NCBI RefSeq assembly: GCF_030272615.1
Contig: NC_081408.1
Coordinates: forward strand, 66,753,546 to 66,817,545
Origin: Cryptomeria japonica
Lineage: Eukaryota > Streptophyta > Pinopsida > Cupressales > Cupressaceae
DNA: 64,000 bases
Direction: 5' to 3'
Shown in pieces: positions 1-10,975 of this stretch. Numbering within the stretch: the first letter of the stretch is position 1; each line of letters opens with the position of its first letter. Both the position numbers and the translations under genes were made by a program. Below the pieces are notes generated by a model. The model was not told where the DNA came from and did no database searches. It was given only the letters and a program-made list of their open reading frames with translations.

Positions 1-1175
1 ATTACTATGCTCATTTTTACCTTCTCTTTTACCTCTTCATAGGTACCATTCCTGCTCTCGGTCATATGCCTTGGAAGTGTCAGAAAGGCATCTATCTGCT
101 ATTGTGTAATATCAAAATCAATCTCATAACCCATAGGCAGTAAAGATTGAGTTCTAGGTTCTACTGCATTGACATAACAGTAGTCGGTGTCCACTTCAAA
201 ACATATAGTATCCTTATATTTTTCCACTAGTTGAGGTGGGATCCTATACCTATTATGCATCTTTTCCTGAAATTTGTTAAAATAATCATCCATTATCTCA
301 TTGAAATTATCACCTAGCTGATTGATAAAATCATTTATCTAATGGGTGATTGGTTGGTGTAGTTCGCAGACAATGTTACCAACTAAAGGAAAGAACTTCT
401 GAAAATAGAAGAACATACACACTAAGAGTGACCCAAAGTTTAGTGTGTTAGTAGTGTTATTCTTCTTGGGTTTCCATATTGTGTTGAGATTTTCAAAATG
501 ATTCTTCAATAAGACTTCACATAAATCAATTTTCAAACCCTTTTTCACAATTTTATAGGCCAAATCCAGAGTTGCACATGGTACATTGTTTTCTCTTGCC
601 GACTGGAAGAAACAATAACCAATGATTCTAATTGAAAACTTTAGTTCTGCATTTGTTACATTATTCAACTTAAGACCTCTACAATCAAACTCAACTCCAG
701 TGAAAGTTATCAATTCCTTCTGTGAAATCATCTTCTGTGCTCAGGCATGGTCGTATATAGGGTATCTGGTTATTATGTGAACAATTTCCTTGGTGATTTT
801 GAATGGTTGATCCTCTAACGACATAAAGTCATCATGCACTCTGCTCAAGATAAATTTGACCCATTGGGGTTTGAAAACTCAAGGATAGGTTAGGGCTTTG
901 GTCAAATCCTTAACTTTTTACTGCTCAAACTTACTATCTAGGATTCCATCAGTGCATAATTCATATTACATGTCCTTAATTTTGGTATGACCTAGCTCTT
1001 CAACATGACACTTAGTATAAAATCTGACATCTTCAACCAACAAAACCCTATTCAGAATAAGAGAAAATGTAGTTTTCTCATCGGGTTCAGATGCCACTTT
1101 GGGAGGTAAGGAATACTTTAGTGAGGGCTTCTCAATAGTCTCAACTATAACAGGTTTTTGTATCTTGGGAGCCAT
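1..1175 (-). pseudogene. Par-A ORF2, N-terminal part, decayed
   Basis: No family recognised. The minus-strand reading starts with an ATG at 1175 and continues in broken frames to the window edge, in segments 1175-966, 731-339 and 293-99. The first segment carries the signature VEDVRFY...EELG...IKDM, the second contains FGSLLVCMFFYF, and the third contains VEPRT...MGYEID. The same blocks occur in the same order in the ORF2 copies at 16026, 50239 and 55660, so this is one protein family seen four times in the window. It lies downstream of the Par-A gag on the same strand. Several frame breaks show it is dead. The C-terminal half lies outside the window. Function is unknown; no reverse transcriptase, integrase or protease motif is visible. 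Confidence 0.72.
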
Positions 1176-1799
1176 ATCAAACTTGGATTTCTTCTAACAA
1201 AATAGCTTAGGGTTCTAACTAACCAGAAAATGCTTTCGACTTAGTAAATATAATGCAAATATTCTCAACTGATATTGATTGGTTAGCTTGCTTGAAAATG
1301 TGTTTAAGATTATGTGAAAATACCTTGAATTCTCTCTAGAAATATTTGATCGCCTTTGATTCGCTTAGCTCTGCTTCTTTGAAAATTGGTAAGTGTAAGA
1401 TGACTGCACAAAGAACTTTAATACACCCTTTATCTTATCAGGTTTCGTGTCGTTAGGTAAGATAAGCATTAAATGCACTTGGTTCCACTAAACTGAATAA
1501 CTTTCTTATATGATTTTATCGATAAAACAAGTTAATGCATATACCGACTTCTCTGGTACTTCAAGTATACTAGATAGAAAAAAAATGTTATTGCATCTTA
1601 GGTATGCCAATTTTGGAATTATGTTCATGATTTGAAATAGAAACTGTTAAGATTTAACCTTGTGAAAACGCAGTCCCTTCATACCTTTATTGATTAATTA
1701 GAAGTATATGCACATAACTCGGTAGGTAAGGTGCTTTCTTCATTATTTGACCCAATTTCCTTCTTTTTCTAGATTTTCTATAATTTGATTTTTATCTCT
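1176..1799 (-). other. Par-A spacer between gag and ORF2
   Basis: About 600 bases with no open frame. In the other Par copies a spacer of roughly 300-400 bases also separates the last gag knuckle region from the ORF2 start, so this is a normal part of the element rather than an empty intergenic region. I see no splice or promoter signal that I can support. Confidence 0.5.
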
Positions 1800-3028
1800 T
1801 CAGTTTCTCCTCTGGGTTGATCTCTGCAGTCCTTAGCCAAGTGTCTAACTTTATGAAAATGAAAGCATGCCATTCTAGTATTTCTCTATGATCTTCAGTT
1901 GTTTATTCCAAACTTTATCATATAGTTTTCACTTATATGGCCATACCTTCCATAGAATTCACACCATATCCTTGTATTGTAATCCCATGGTACTGTAGTA
2001 TATTGACGATTAAGATCTATGTGAGTTCGATAGCTTCTAGTATTTGCTCGGTGTGGAGAACACATATAGTTTTTCTACTTAAACCAACACTTCTCGATAC
2101 TGTGTCCATATCGATTGTAGTTTTTGCAAAACCCTCTGAATTTTGCCTTTTGATGATTGCTAACCGACTTTGTCCTACATTGATTATATGTGTGCCCATA
2201 TTTATTGTAATTTTAACAATAACTATCAGACCTAGTGACATTCGATTGCTTACCCTTTTTGATTTGGCACATGTTGGCAATGTGTCCATATTTTCCATAG
2301 TAATTGCAAATAGGCTTCTTATCTTTCAACTTATCTTTGTTTGCAGCCTTCTTTGATGATTCTCCTTTCTCAGTGGTGTATGTTCCTTTCTCGGTAGAGT
2401 TGTTTCTTTTGTTGGGTGATCTTATGTTTAGTTGCTCATTGAACATTCTTGTCACTTCATAACTTTTCTTTAGTGTCTCTTTTGACTTCTTTTCTACTTC
2501 AATTTCATTGGTCAATCTTGATAGTTCAAGCTTCAATGCTCGATTCTCATTTTCTTTAAGATTTGCTTCATGATGTGCATAACCCAATTGATCAGACAAA
2601 TTATGTTGAATTCTAGTCATCCTTGATATTTCATCATTCTTTTCAGGCACTAATGCTTCTAGCTATTGTTTTTCTCTTTCTAAATCTCTTGTGTTATCTT
2701 CAGTTGTTCTTAATGCATCAAGATTTTTAGTCATCTATGTGTTGAAATACTCATGTTCCCTTCTCATTGCTTTTAGCTGATCATTCAGTGCTTTGTTCTT
2801 TTCTTTTAATTCCATAATCATTCTTTCAGACTCTTTTGATATGCTATTTTCAGATGATGTCTCAATTTGTTCCACCAACTCTTGTGAGTCTTGTAGATCA
2901 TCAGACAATCTTCTTCTGACTTTCAGTGATTTTTGCATTTGTCTTTGTATGTCTGTAATCACTTGATTAACATGATCCAATTCTTCTTGGAGATTCACAA
3001 TTCTGCGTGATTGTTTATAGCCTTCCAT
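1800..3028 (-). pseudogene. Par-A gag: coiled coil plus five degenerate zinc knuckles
   Basis: The start is the ATG at 3028, about 50 bases after the primer site, the same spacing as in the copy at 12879. The N-terminal two thirds (3028-2350) are rich in Leu, Glu, Lys and Arg in heptad-like order and are probably a coiled coil. Five knuckle-like motifs follow, at about 2303-2262, 2220-2179, 2127-2086, 1961-1920 and 1871-1828. Each keeps the first Cys and the His of CX2CX4HX4C, but the second Cys is Tyr in four and Phe in one; the last Cys is kept in four of five. Frame breaks and stops (for example within knuckle 2) make it a pseudogene. It is homologous to the gag readings at 12879, 14520, 47583 and 48835. 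Its presumed role is the nucleocapsid-forming structural protein of the Par element. Confidence 0.75.
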
Positions 3029-3076
3029 TGATAGGATTTTCCTCTTTAGGATGTAAAAGCCTTTTCTAAGAGTAGA

Positions 3077-3088
3077 GCTCTAATACCA
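3077..3088 (-). other. Par-A primer binding site (initiator Met tRNA)
   Basis: On the minus strand this reads TGGTATTAGAGC, one base from the plant initiator-Met primer site TGGTATCAGAGC. It lies directly inside the LTR edge near 3091 and 50 bases before the gag ATG. Confidence 0.85.
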
Positions 3089-3865
3089 ATTCTTAGGTCC
3101 AACAAGGAAAGATAATGTACTGAGAGGGGAGGGGTGAATCAATACTTCAAAACTTTTCTTTAAAAACAATCTTACTGATAAACATAAACTGTGTAAAGCT
3201 GATCTCATAATATATAAGGCTAAAACATAATCATAGAAATAACATCCATACACATTTCACTCCATAACACAAATATTTTGGTTATGCAGAAACTCTTGGT
3301 TACAGAGAAAAACTACGATGGGGATGACACCCACAACTTCACTACTGCAATAATAAAGGTTGCTTGGTTAGAGCTACATGTTTAGCTATTTCTAATAGCT
3401 TACCCTGTTAGGAGTATCAAGATCTTTAGAGCTACCTTGCTAAAGGATTTTACAAAAACTTTTTAAAAATGCTATACCTAGTTAAAGGCTTTACAATTTA
3501 TAGACTTTGTTAGAGTCTTTAACCCTATTAAAGGTTTCTATTACAACTCAAATAATTCAATCAAAAACTTTACAAAATATCTACAACTTTACATCTGAAA
3601 TGTTATAGCAGACTCTATGTGCTCAATATGAAATTACCATGCTCATAGCATACCTTGGTAATTGATAGATCAACTCAGTGACCTCTTCTATATACTTTGT
3701 TCCTTAGGCTGTATTCTGGAAAACCTTCTCGGTGACCTCTAAATATCTCTCTTCAATCATCGCATCTTAACTTCTCTCAAGATTTTCATTTTCAACTCAC
3801 ATCTTCCCTCTATATTAGATATTCAAAACACTCTGTATATATAGATCTTTGAGGTGGTGATCTTG

Positions 3866-4916
3866 TGTTGGTATTTTAGTATGGTTTTGTCATTGATGTC
3901 AACACCTACTAATGCACCTACTTTGGAGATCCAGCAACATTCATCGGCAATCAGTAAACTGTTCAACAATCACCGATATATGGTTAACCGGTAGGATATA
4001 ATGTTCACCGGTACCTGCAATGACATTAAAGACACTTGGTAATGTCAAAGACATCATGTGGACACTTTTCCTTCAAGTAATATCGTTGGTATATTCTTAT
4101 TTGCATATTTTCTTTCACCAACAAATAGCTCCAGGTTATCTAGGGTTACACCGGCAAGTTTTTCTTTTCCAGATCAGCATGGTATGCTATGGAGATGATT
4201 TATTATTGTTGTAAATGCATTAAGCTGACATGTTCAATCAGTTATTGCATCGGTTATTGTATTATTTGTAAAATGTTTTATTGTAATATCTTGTAGAGCT
4301 GACCTACTAAAATTGGTCTTAGGGTATGGTATAAATGTAAGATCTTATTTGTAAGATCAAGTGTGGAATGCGAAAAAGAATTATAAGAAGGTATCAGTGA
4401 GATTAAGTAGAGATATACACGAAGACAATATTTGAAGGTGAAGCTAGGTTTTTGTACAAGCATATCAACATTACACCGGTACTAAATCTAGTAGATGAAG
4501 ATGCTATTTTGTGCAGTACATTCTCATTGGATTTAATCATCCATCTATAGTGAGTGTGACTCCCATTTGTGTTTGAGCAGTGAGCTCTAGGCTGTTGGCC
4601 TTTCTGCATGTGCAGACCCCTCTTGTACACTTACTATCTGCAGTAGTATCATTTGATTGTGGGTAAGGTTTCCCACCATGGTTTTTCCCCTTATAGGGTT
4701 TCCACATACAAATATTTCTATCATGTGTTGTGGTTGACTTTGTGCTTATGTTTCATGCATTAATTCTTACTCGTACAGCATTTCTTGTTAACACTATTTA
4801 CTGGCATAGTTAACTGTCTTACTGGTATTAAGCAATAAGTTGGTTATTAAGATTTTGGTTTGAATTTATTAGACAACTGATTCACCCCCCCCTCTCAGTT
4901 GTCCCCGGGACCTACA
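3866..4916 (+). repeat. Cop1 5' LTR
   Basis: 1051 bp, TG...CA. The right end carries a C-rich hairpin with stem ACAACTGA/TCAGTTGT immediately before the primer site. The block 4440-4720 is closely similar to the Par LTRs at 48360-48570 and 54120-54330, including the sequence around GCTCTAGGCTGTTGGCCTT and the TGGTTTTTCCC motif. Confidence 0.97.
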
Positions 4917-4918
4917 AT

Positions 4919-4930
4919 TGGTATCAGAGC
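4919..4930 (+). other. Cop1 primer binding site
   Basis: TGGTATCAGAGC, an exact match to the usual plant primer site for initiator Met tRNA, two bases after the LTR. Confidence 0.95.
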
Positions 4931-4973
4931 ATTGGTCCTCTTGTGCAGAAGTTTAACAACTTGAGGAGATCCA

Positions 4974-6050
4974 ATGTCTACTAATTATTTCAGGAAGGAT
5001 AGTCCTAAACTTGATGGAACCAACTATGGAATATGGAAAATCAGAATGGAGACACATCTCGATTGCATTGGTAAAAACATCTGGGAAGTTACTAAGAATG
5101 GTTATACTGTTGTTGTAGCTGGTCAGCCTGCTCCTATTACTCTAGGTAAAGATGAAGAAAATGATTGCAAAGAAAGAGAAGCACTTTTGAGTGCATTATC
5201 AAATCAACAAATCATGGGATTATCAGATAGATCTACTACAAAAGCTATTTGGGATCATTTGGAAACACTGAATGAAGGTGATTCCACAGTCAAAATTGCA
5301 AAACTTGAAAGCTTCCGAGTTAGGTATGAACATCTGAAAATGGAAGAAGATGAAAGAATTTTTGCCTTTATGGAAAGAGTAAATGAAATTGTTTTAGGTA
5401 TCAAATGTTGTGCAGGAACCTTGAGTGAAGATAAGATTGTTTCAAAAATCTTAAGAGGTTTACCACCGACATATAAATTGAAGGTTACTGCTATTAATGA
5501 GATGAGAACAATGCCTAATACATCAGTAACTAGGGATACATTAATTGGAAAACTTTTACCTTTTGAAATAGAGGAATTTGGTCCTGTTGCTATAAAAACT
5601 GATTTGGCCTTCAAAGCATCAACATCATTTGCTCCATCTTTTGACAAATCAGACTGGAGAGACTTTTATGCAAGAGAACTTGAAGAAACCAGAAAGGAGA
5701 ATGAAGAGCTTGAAGAACTTGAAGCACTATTTGCAAGAAAAATACCAAAAAGGTCCAATTGGAAGTAAGTATGAAGGTAAAGCACCCTTTAAATGTTTCA
5801 ATTGTAATAAGATTGGTCATATGGCTTCAAGATGCTCTGATAGACATGCTAGACTAAGAGAAGAAGCTAGAAGAACATACAAACCTAATCTTGAATATCA
5901 GAGATACAGATTTAAGAAAAACAAAGATAAATCCTATTACATTGCTGATGAAGGTGTGACTGATGATTCTGATGAGGATCCAACAGACAACGGATGGGTC
6001 TTTGTTGCTATGACAGAAGATCAACCAGTACCTATTGCTCCACCAGTAGA
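4974..6050 (+). pseudogene. gag: Cop1 gag (Copia-type gag polypeptide with zinc knuckle)
   Basis: The start is the ATG at 4974, 44 bases after the primer site. The N-terminal part has the Copia gag layout (LDGTNYGIWKIRMETHL near residue 15, then a UBN2-type helical region). The zinc knuckle CFNCNKIGHMASRC lies at about 5796-5837 and is canonical CX2CX4HX4C. The frame changes by one base in the A run at 5747-5751, just before the knuckle: the upstream frame stops at 5768, and the downstream frame carries the knuckle and continues into protease. The shift is inside gag rather than at a gag/pol border, so I read it as a mutation in an A run, not programmed frameshifting. Role: capsid protein and RNA packaging in the cytoplasm. 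Confidence 0.9.
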
Positions 6051-7404
6051 ACAAGCCCTAGCAGCTAAAGTTGAATCAAAGGATGAATGGATTATTGACT
6101 CTGGATGCTCACATCACATGACTGGAGACAAAGGTAAATTCTTGAATTTTCAAGAATACAATGGAGGTTTAGTAAGATTCAGAGATGACAAAGCCTGTTC
6201 AATCAAAGGTAAGGGCTCAATATATCTTGATGGTAAACATAACACTGACAATGTTTACTATGTTTAAGGATTAAAACATAATCTTTTAAGTGTTGGTCAA
6301 TTAGTTGAGAAAGGTTTTCAGTTACAATTTAAAAATGGAAAATGCAAAATCATGAATAGAACTGGTTTGGAAATTGCAACTGGTAATCAGACTAGAGGTA
6401 ATATCTTTCATTTGAATAACAGTGAAAAGGCATGCTTAATTGCTCATATAGATGAAAGTTGGCTATGGCATAAAAGACTATGTCATGTAAATTTTGATTG
6501 CATGGTAAAAATTAGTACTTCTAAGGTAGTTAGAGATCTACCTAAAATTGTGAAACCTCATAATACAATTTGCAAGGAATGCCAATTTGGAAAACAAGTT
6601 AGAGCTAGTTTCAAAAGTATTCTAGAAAAATCCAATAATGCTCTTGATTTAATTCACATTGATTTATGTGGTTCGGCTAGAACTAAAAGCTTACAAGGTG
6701 ATAGATATTTCATGCTAATTATTGATGATTATTCTAGAATGTGTTGGGTTACTTTTCTCAAAGAAAAATCAGAAGCACTTGGGAAGTTCAAACTATTCAA
6801 AGCAATAGTTGAAAATGAAACCGGTAAGAAAATTAAATGTTTAAGATCTGATCAAGGAGGAGAATTCACATCTAGAGAATTTAATACATTCTGTGAAGTG
6901 AATGGAATCAAAAGACAGTTATCAGCACCTCGGACACCACAACAGAATGGAGTTGTTGAAAGGAAAAATAGAACTATTTTGGATCTAGCAAGAAGTATGT
7001 TATCAGAAGCAAATCTACCACATGTGTACTGGAGAGAGGCAGTAAGCATTGTTGTCTATACATTCAACAAAGTTCACATCAAAGGTGAAACTGGTAAGAC
7101 CCCTCATGAACTATGGTTTGGTAATACTCCTACTCTTAAGTATTTCAGAATTTTTGGAAGTAAATGTTATATTAGAAGAGATGAGTATATTGGCAAGTTT
7201 GACCCTAGAAGTGATGAAGGAATATTTCTTGGTTATTCATCTAAGAGTAAATCTTATAGATGTTTTAATAAAAGATTACAGAAAATTGTTGAGAGTACAA
7301 ATGTAAAGATTGATGAACAATTCAAAGGAACTTCAAGGTATATAGACTCTGAATCAGTAACAAAAAATATGACAAATGAACCAATAGCAAATCCACCGGT
7401 ATAG
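6051..7404 (+). pseudogene. pol: Cop1 protease and integrase
   Basis: This continues in the frame of the knuckle. The aspartic protease active site is DSGCSHHMTG at about 6097. An in-frame TAA at 6265-6267 follows, then the GAG-pre-integrase zinc region (LWHKRLCHVNFD ... CKECQFGKQ). The integrase core has D in LIHIDLCG, D in LRSDQGGEF and E in QQNGVVERKN, the D-D-35-E set of Copia integrases. A second in-frame stop (TAG, 7402-7404) sits in the linker after the integrase. Protease cuts the polyprotein and integrase inserts the cDNA in the nucleus. All catalytic residues are present; only the stops disable it. Confidence 0.92.
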
Positions 7405-9126
7405 AATGATGACCCAGTTACTCCAGTATCATCAGAGGATACCACAGTAATTGAAGAACAACAACAAACTAAGACACCCTGGTATGTAAGACTGAATCAT
7501 TCTGAAGATCAGATAATTGGAAGCAAATTTAAAGGAGTCATGACAAGAGGAAGATTGGCAAATGAAGAGGTATATCTTATTTCTCAAATTGAACCATTAT
7601 CTATCAATGAGGCATGTGAAGATAAATTTTGGATTAAATCTATGGAAGAAGAATTAGGACAAATTGAGAAAAATAATACTTGGACATTAGTTCCCTGACC
7701 TGAAAATAAAAATGTAATTGGAACCAAATGGGTATTTAGAAACAAACTCAATGAAGATGGTAAGGTTTTCAGGAATAAAGCAAGACTAGTGTGTAAGGGA
7801 TATTCTCAGAAAGAAGGAGTTGATTACAATGAAACCTTTGCACTGGTAGCCATAATTGAAGCAGTTAGGTTATTCTTAGCCTTTGCAGCTCACAAGGATT
7901 ACAAAGTTTATCAAATGGATATTAAATGTGCATTTTTGAAAGGAGATCTTGAAGAAGAAGTTTATATTGAACAACCTGATGGATTTTCTTTGACAGATAA
8001 CAATGATATGGTTTGTAGATTAAGAAAAGCTCTGTATGGACTAAAACAAGCTCGAAGAGCCTAGTATGCAAGATTGGATAAGTATCTCTTAAAAATTGGT
8101 TTTACTAAAGGAAATGCAGATAGCAATTTATATTACAAAGTAACTAATGATGACATTTTGATTATGGAAGTATTTGTTGATGATATAATCTTTGGAGGAG
8201 AAGATGGATTATGCAAAGAATTTTCTCTTAAAATGCAGCATGAATTTGAAATGTCTATGATTGGAGAAATAAAATTCTTTTTAGGATTGCAGATTTTATA
8301 GACTGATAAAGGCATATTTTTGAGTCAATCTAAGTACTTGAAAGAACTACTCAATAAATTTGGGATGGAGAACTCTAAACCGGTAAGCACACCTATGACT
8401 ACAAATGACAAATTATCTCAAAGGGATGAATCTACACCTGTTAATCCAACTAGATACAAATCTATGATAGGAGGTTTACTGTATTTGACACAAACTAGAC
8501 CTGATATTATGAATGCAGTATGTAGAGTTTCTAGATTTCAAAGTAATCCCAAGGAAAATCATGAATCAGCAGTAAAAAGAATTTTCTGGTACTTACAAGG
8601 CACAACAAATCCTAGATTATGGTATCCTAAAGATGAAAATTTTGATCTATATGCATACAGAAATGCAAATTGGGTAGGAGATGTGGATGATAGAAAGAGC
8701 ACCACTAGAGGAGAATTCTTTCTTGGAAAGAGATTAGTTTCTTGGTTAAGTAAGAAACAAAGTTGTACATCTTTATCAACAGCAAGATCAGAATATGTTG
8801 CAGCAGCAACAAACTGTACACAAGTACTTTGGCTTAAGAAAATGTTGAAAGACATAAAGGTAAAATGCAAGGAACCTATTACTATATATTGTGATAACAT
8901 TGCAGCAATTGATATATCTAAGAATCCAGTATTACATTCTAAAACAAAACATGTTTCTATCAAACTGAATTTTCTAAGGGAAAAAGTTGAAGAAAAAGAA
9001 ATAAAATTGGTTTATGTGAATACTAAAGAACAGCTTGTAGATATTTTTACAAAACCTTTGCCTAAGGAAACTTTTGAGTATCTCAGAGATCAGCTCGGAT
9101 TCCTACCTCCACTGGTAGAGACTTAG
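7405..9126 (+). pseudogene. pol: Cop1 reverse transcriptase and RNase H
   Basis: Same frame as the integrase, with stops at 7696 (TGA), 8062 (TAG) and 8299 (TAG), and a natural end at 9124-9126. The reverse transcriptase is recognised by [14 protein letters not shown], the first catalytic Asp in [14 protein letters not shown], and the FVDDII box (a variant of YVDDM). RNase H follows, with VGDVDDRKSTT, SEYVAAATN and the 3' block HVSIKLNFLREK...VDIFTKPLP. In a usual Copia these are part of one long gag-pol ORF. Three of the stops differ from the expected sense codon by a C-to-T or G-to-A change. Function: cDNA synthesis in virus-like particles. Confidence 0.93.
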
Positions 9127-9506
9127 ACAGTTGATGATTGTCATCAACCGACAGAATTAAATGGACAAATCTTTTATTGTGGTATTTGATGAGGAAGCTA
9201 CTTCTCAGGGGGAGTAGTTGGTATATTGAATTGATTGGTATTTTGTATGAACTTGACCTTTTTGTGACTTTGGCATTTGATGTCAAAGGGGGAGAGATAT
9301 ATGGAAAAACTTTGGGGAGAGATATATGGAAAAATACAATATCTTTTTGAAGAGAGATTGGTATGAGAGATTGTTATTGAAAATAAATCTTTGGGTAAAC
9401 ACATATTACTCCCAAGGGGAGAATTGGTTTTTGTATCTGGCATTTCTATTTTGGCACGTTGATGGTTTTTCCATCTTGTGTTGCCATCAATGCCAAAGGG
9501 GGAGAT
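9127..9506 (+). other. Cop1 3' noncoding region and polypurine tract
   Basis: No ORF. The tract AAAGGGGGAGAT at 9495-9506 abuts the 3' LTR and is the plus-strand primer. Shorter G-rich tracts occur upstream near 9208, 9286 and 9315 (GGGGAGAGATATATGG twice). The last 30 bases before the LTR are nearly identical to the same place in the Par elements at 13535 and 53747. Confidence 0.85.
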
Positions 9507-10557
9507 TGTTGGTATTTTGGTATGGTTTTGTCATTGATGTCAACACCTGCTAACACACCTACTTCGGAGATCCAACAACATTCACCGACAATCAGTAAAC
9601 TATTCAACAATCACTAGTATATGGTTAACCAGTAGGATATAATGTTCACCAGTACCTACAATGACATGGAAGACACTTGGTAATATCGAAGAAATCATGT
9701 GGACACTTTTCCTTGAAGTAATATCATTGGTATATTCTTATTTGCATATTTGCTTTCATCGGAAAATAGGTCCAGGTTATCTAGGGTTACACCGGCAGGT
9801 TTTTCTTTTCCAGATCAGCATGGCACGCTATGGGGATGATTTATTATTGTTGTAAATGCATTAAGCTGACATGTTCAATTGGTTATTGCATCAGTTATTG
9901 TATTATTTGTAAAATGTTTTATTGTAATATCTTGTAGAACTGACCTACTAAAATTGGTCTTAGGGTATGGTATAAATGTAAGATCTTATTTGTAAGATCA
10001 AGTGTGGAATGCGAAAAAGAATTATAAGAAGGTATCTATGAGATTAAGCAAAGATATACATGAAGACATCATTTGAAGGTGAAGCTAGGTTTTTGTAGAA
10101 GCATATTAGCATTACACCAGTACTGAATACAGCATATGAAGATGCTATTTTGTGCAGTACATTCTCATTGGATTTAATAATCCATCTGTAGTCTGTGTGA
10201 CTCCCATTTGTGTTTGAGCAGTGAGCTCTAGGCTGTTGGCCTTTCTGCATATGCAGACCCCTCTTGTACACTTACTATCTGCAGTAGTATCATCTGATTG
10301 TGGGTAAGGTTTCCCACCATGGTTTTTCCCCTTACAGGGTTTCCACATACAAATATTTGTGTCATGTGTTGTGGTTGACTTTGTGCTTATGTTTCATGCA
10401 TTAATTCTTACCGGTACAACATTTCCTATTAACACTGTTTACCGGCACAATTAACTATTTTATCGATATTAAGCAATAAGTTGGTTATTAAGATTTTGGT
10501 GTGAATTTATTAGACATCTAATTCACCCCCCCCTCTCAGTTGTCCCCAGGACCTACA
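9507..10557 (+). repeat. Cop1 3' LTR
   Basis: 1051 bp, the same length as the 5' LTR and visibly diverged from it at scattered, mostly C/T and A/G, positions. It is followed by the TSD copy TCTTG at 10558-10562. Confidence 0.97.
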
Positions 10558-10975
10558 TCTTGTTCATACATCGCTCATACAAACATGTTTTATCAAATGA
10601 ATAAACATAGAAATTATTTCATTGGATAAACTACCTCAAAATCATACAAAATCTTTAAGTGCAATTCCCCATGTAATAACAGTTCCTTGTTCTTGAATCT
10701 TGTAACACGTTTCCTCATATGTGTCCAGGTTCATTGAATCTGGTAACGCATTTCCATTTAGTTAAGACTAACTCAGTATACCTTCTTTGCTACTCAATAG
10801 ATACAAGAACGTTACTTGGTAGGCAGCTCAGTATTTCTTATCTCGGTGACTAGCCTTTCTTCTATAACCGACACTCCTAGTACTTATCGACTGAATATTT
10901 CGGTAGTATTAACCGACAAGAGTATATAGGATGACTTTGGACATAAAACTAATGACAACTTAGTAAATAGTAACA

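Larger units (their letters stand above)
3866..10557 (+). mobile_element. Cop1, complete Ty1/Copia LTR retrotransposon
   Basis: The element is 6692 bp. It has two 1051-bp LTRs starting TGTTGG and ending CCTACA, a 5-bp target duplication TCTTG (3861-3865 and 10558-10562), a Met primer site after the 5' LTR and a purine tract before the 3' LTR. The internal order is gag, zinc knuckle, protease, integrase, reverse transcriptase, RNase H, which is the Copia order. One frame shift and five in-frame stops make this copy inactive. It inserted into the Par-A LTR. Its LTRs, pre-PPT sequence and primer site resemble those of the Par elements, which makes its lineage the likely source of enzymes for that family. 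Confidence 0.97.
3091..10975 (-). repeat. Par-A LTR, split by Cop1
   Basis: On the minus strand the LTR starts with TGTTAC at 10975 and ends near 3091 just before the primer site. Cop1 (3866-10557) with its TSD TCTTG interrupts it, so the LTR proper is about 775 plus 413 bases. Near its 3' end is the C-rich hairpin seen in the other family LTRs (3108-3145). A C-rich run at 10976-10985 (a purine tract on the minus strand) abuts the LTR start. That is what a 3' LTR should have, yet a primer site follows the other end, so the LTR may once have been shared by two tandem elements. Confidence 0.65.

Noticed and set aside
1937-2356. 139-codon hydrophobic plus-strand ORF
   Set aside because: It is the antisense shadow of the Par-A gag knuckle region.
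3866-4916. Cop1 programmed frameshifting between gag and pol
   Set aside because: The shift at 5747-5751 lies within gag before the knuckle, in a homopolymer, in an already dead copy.
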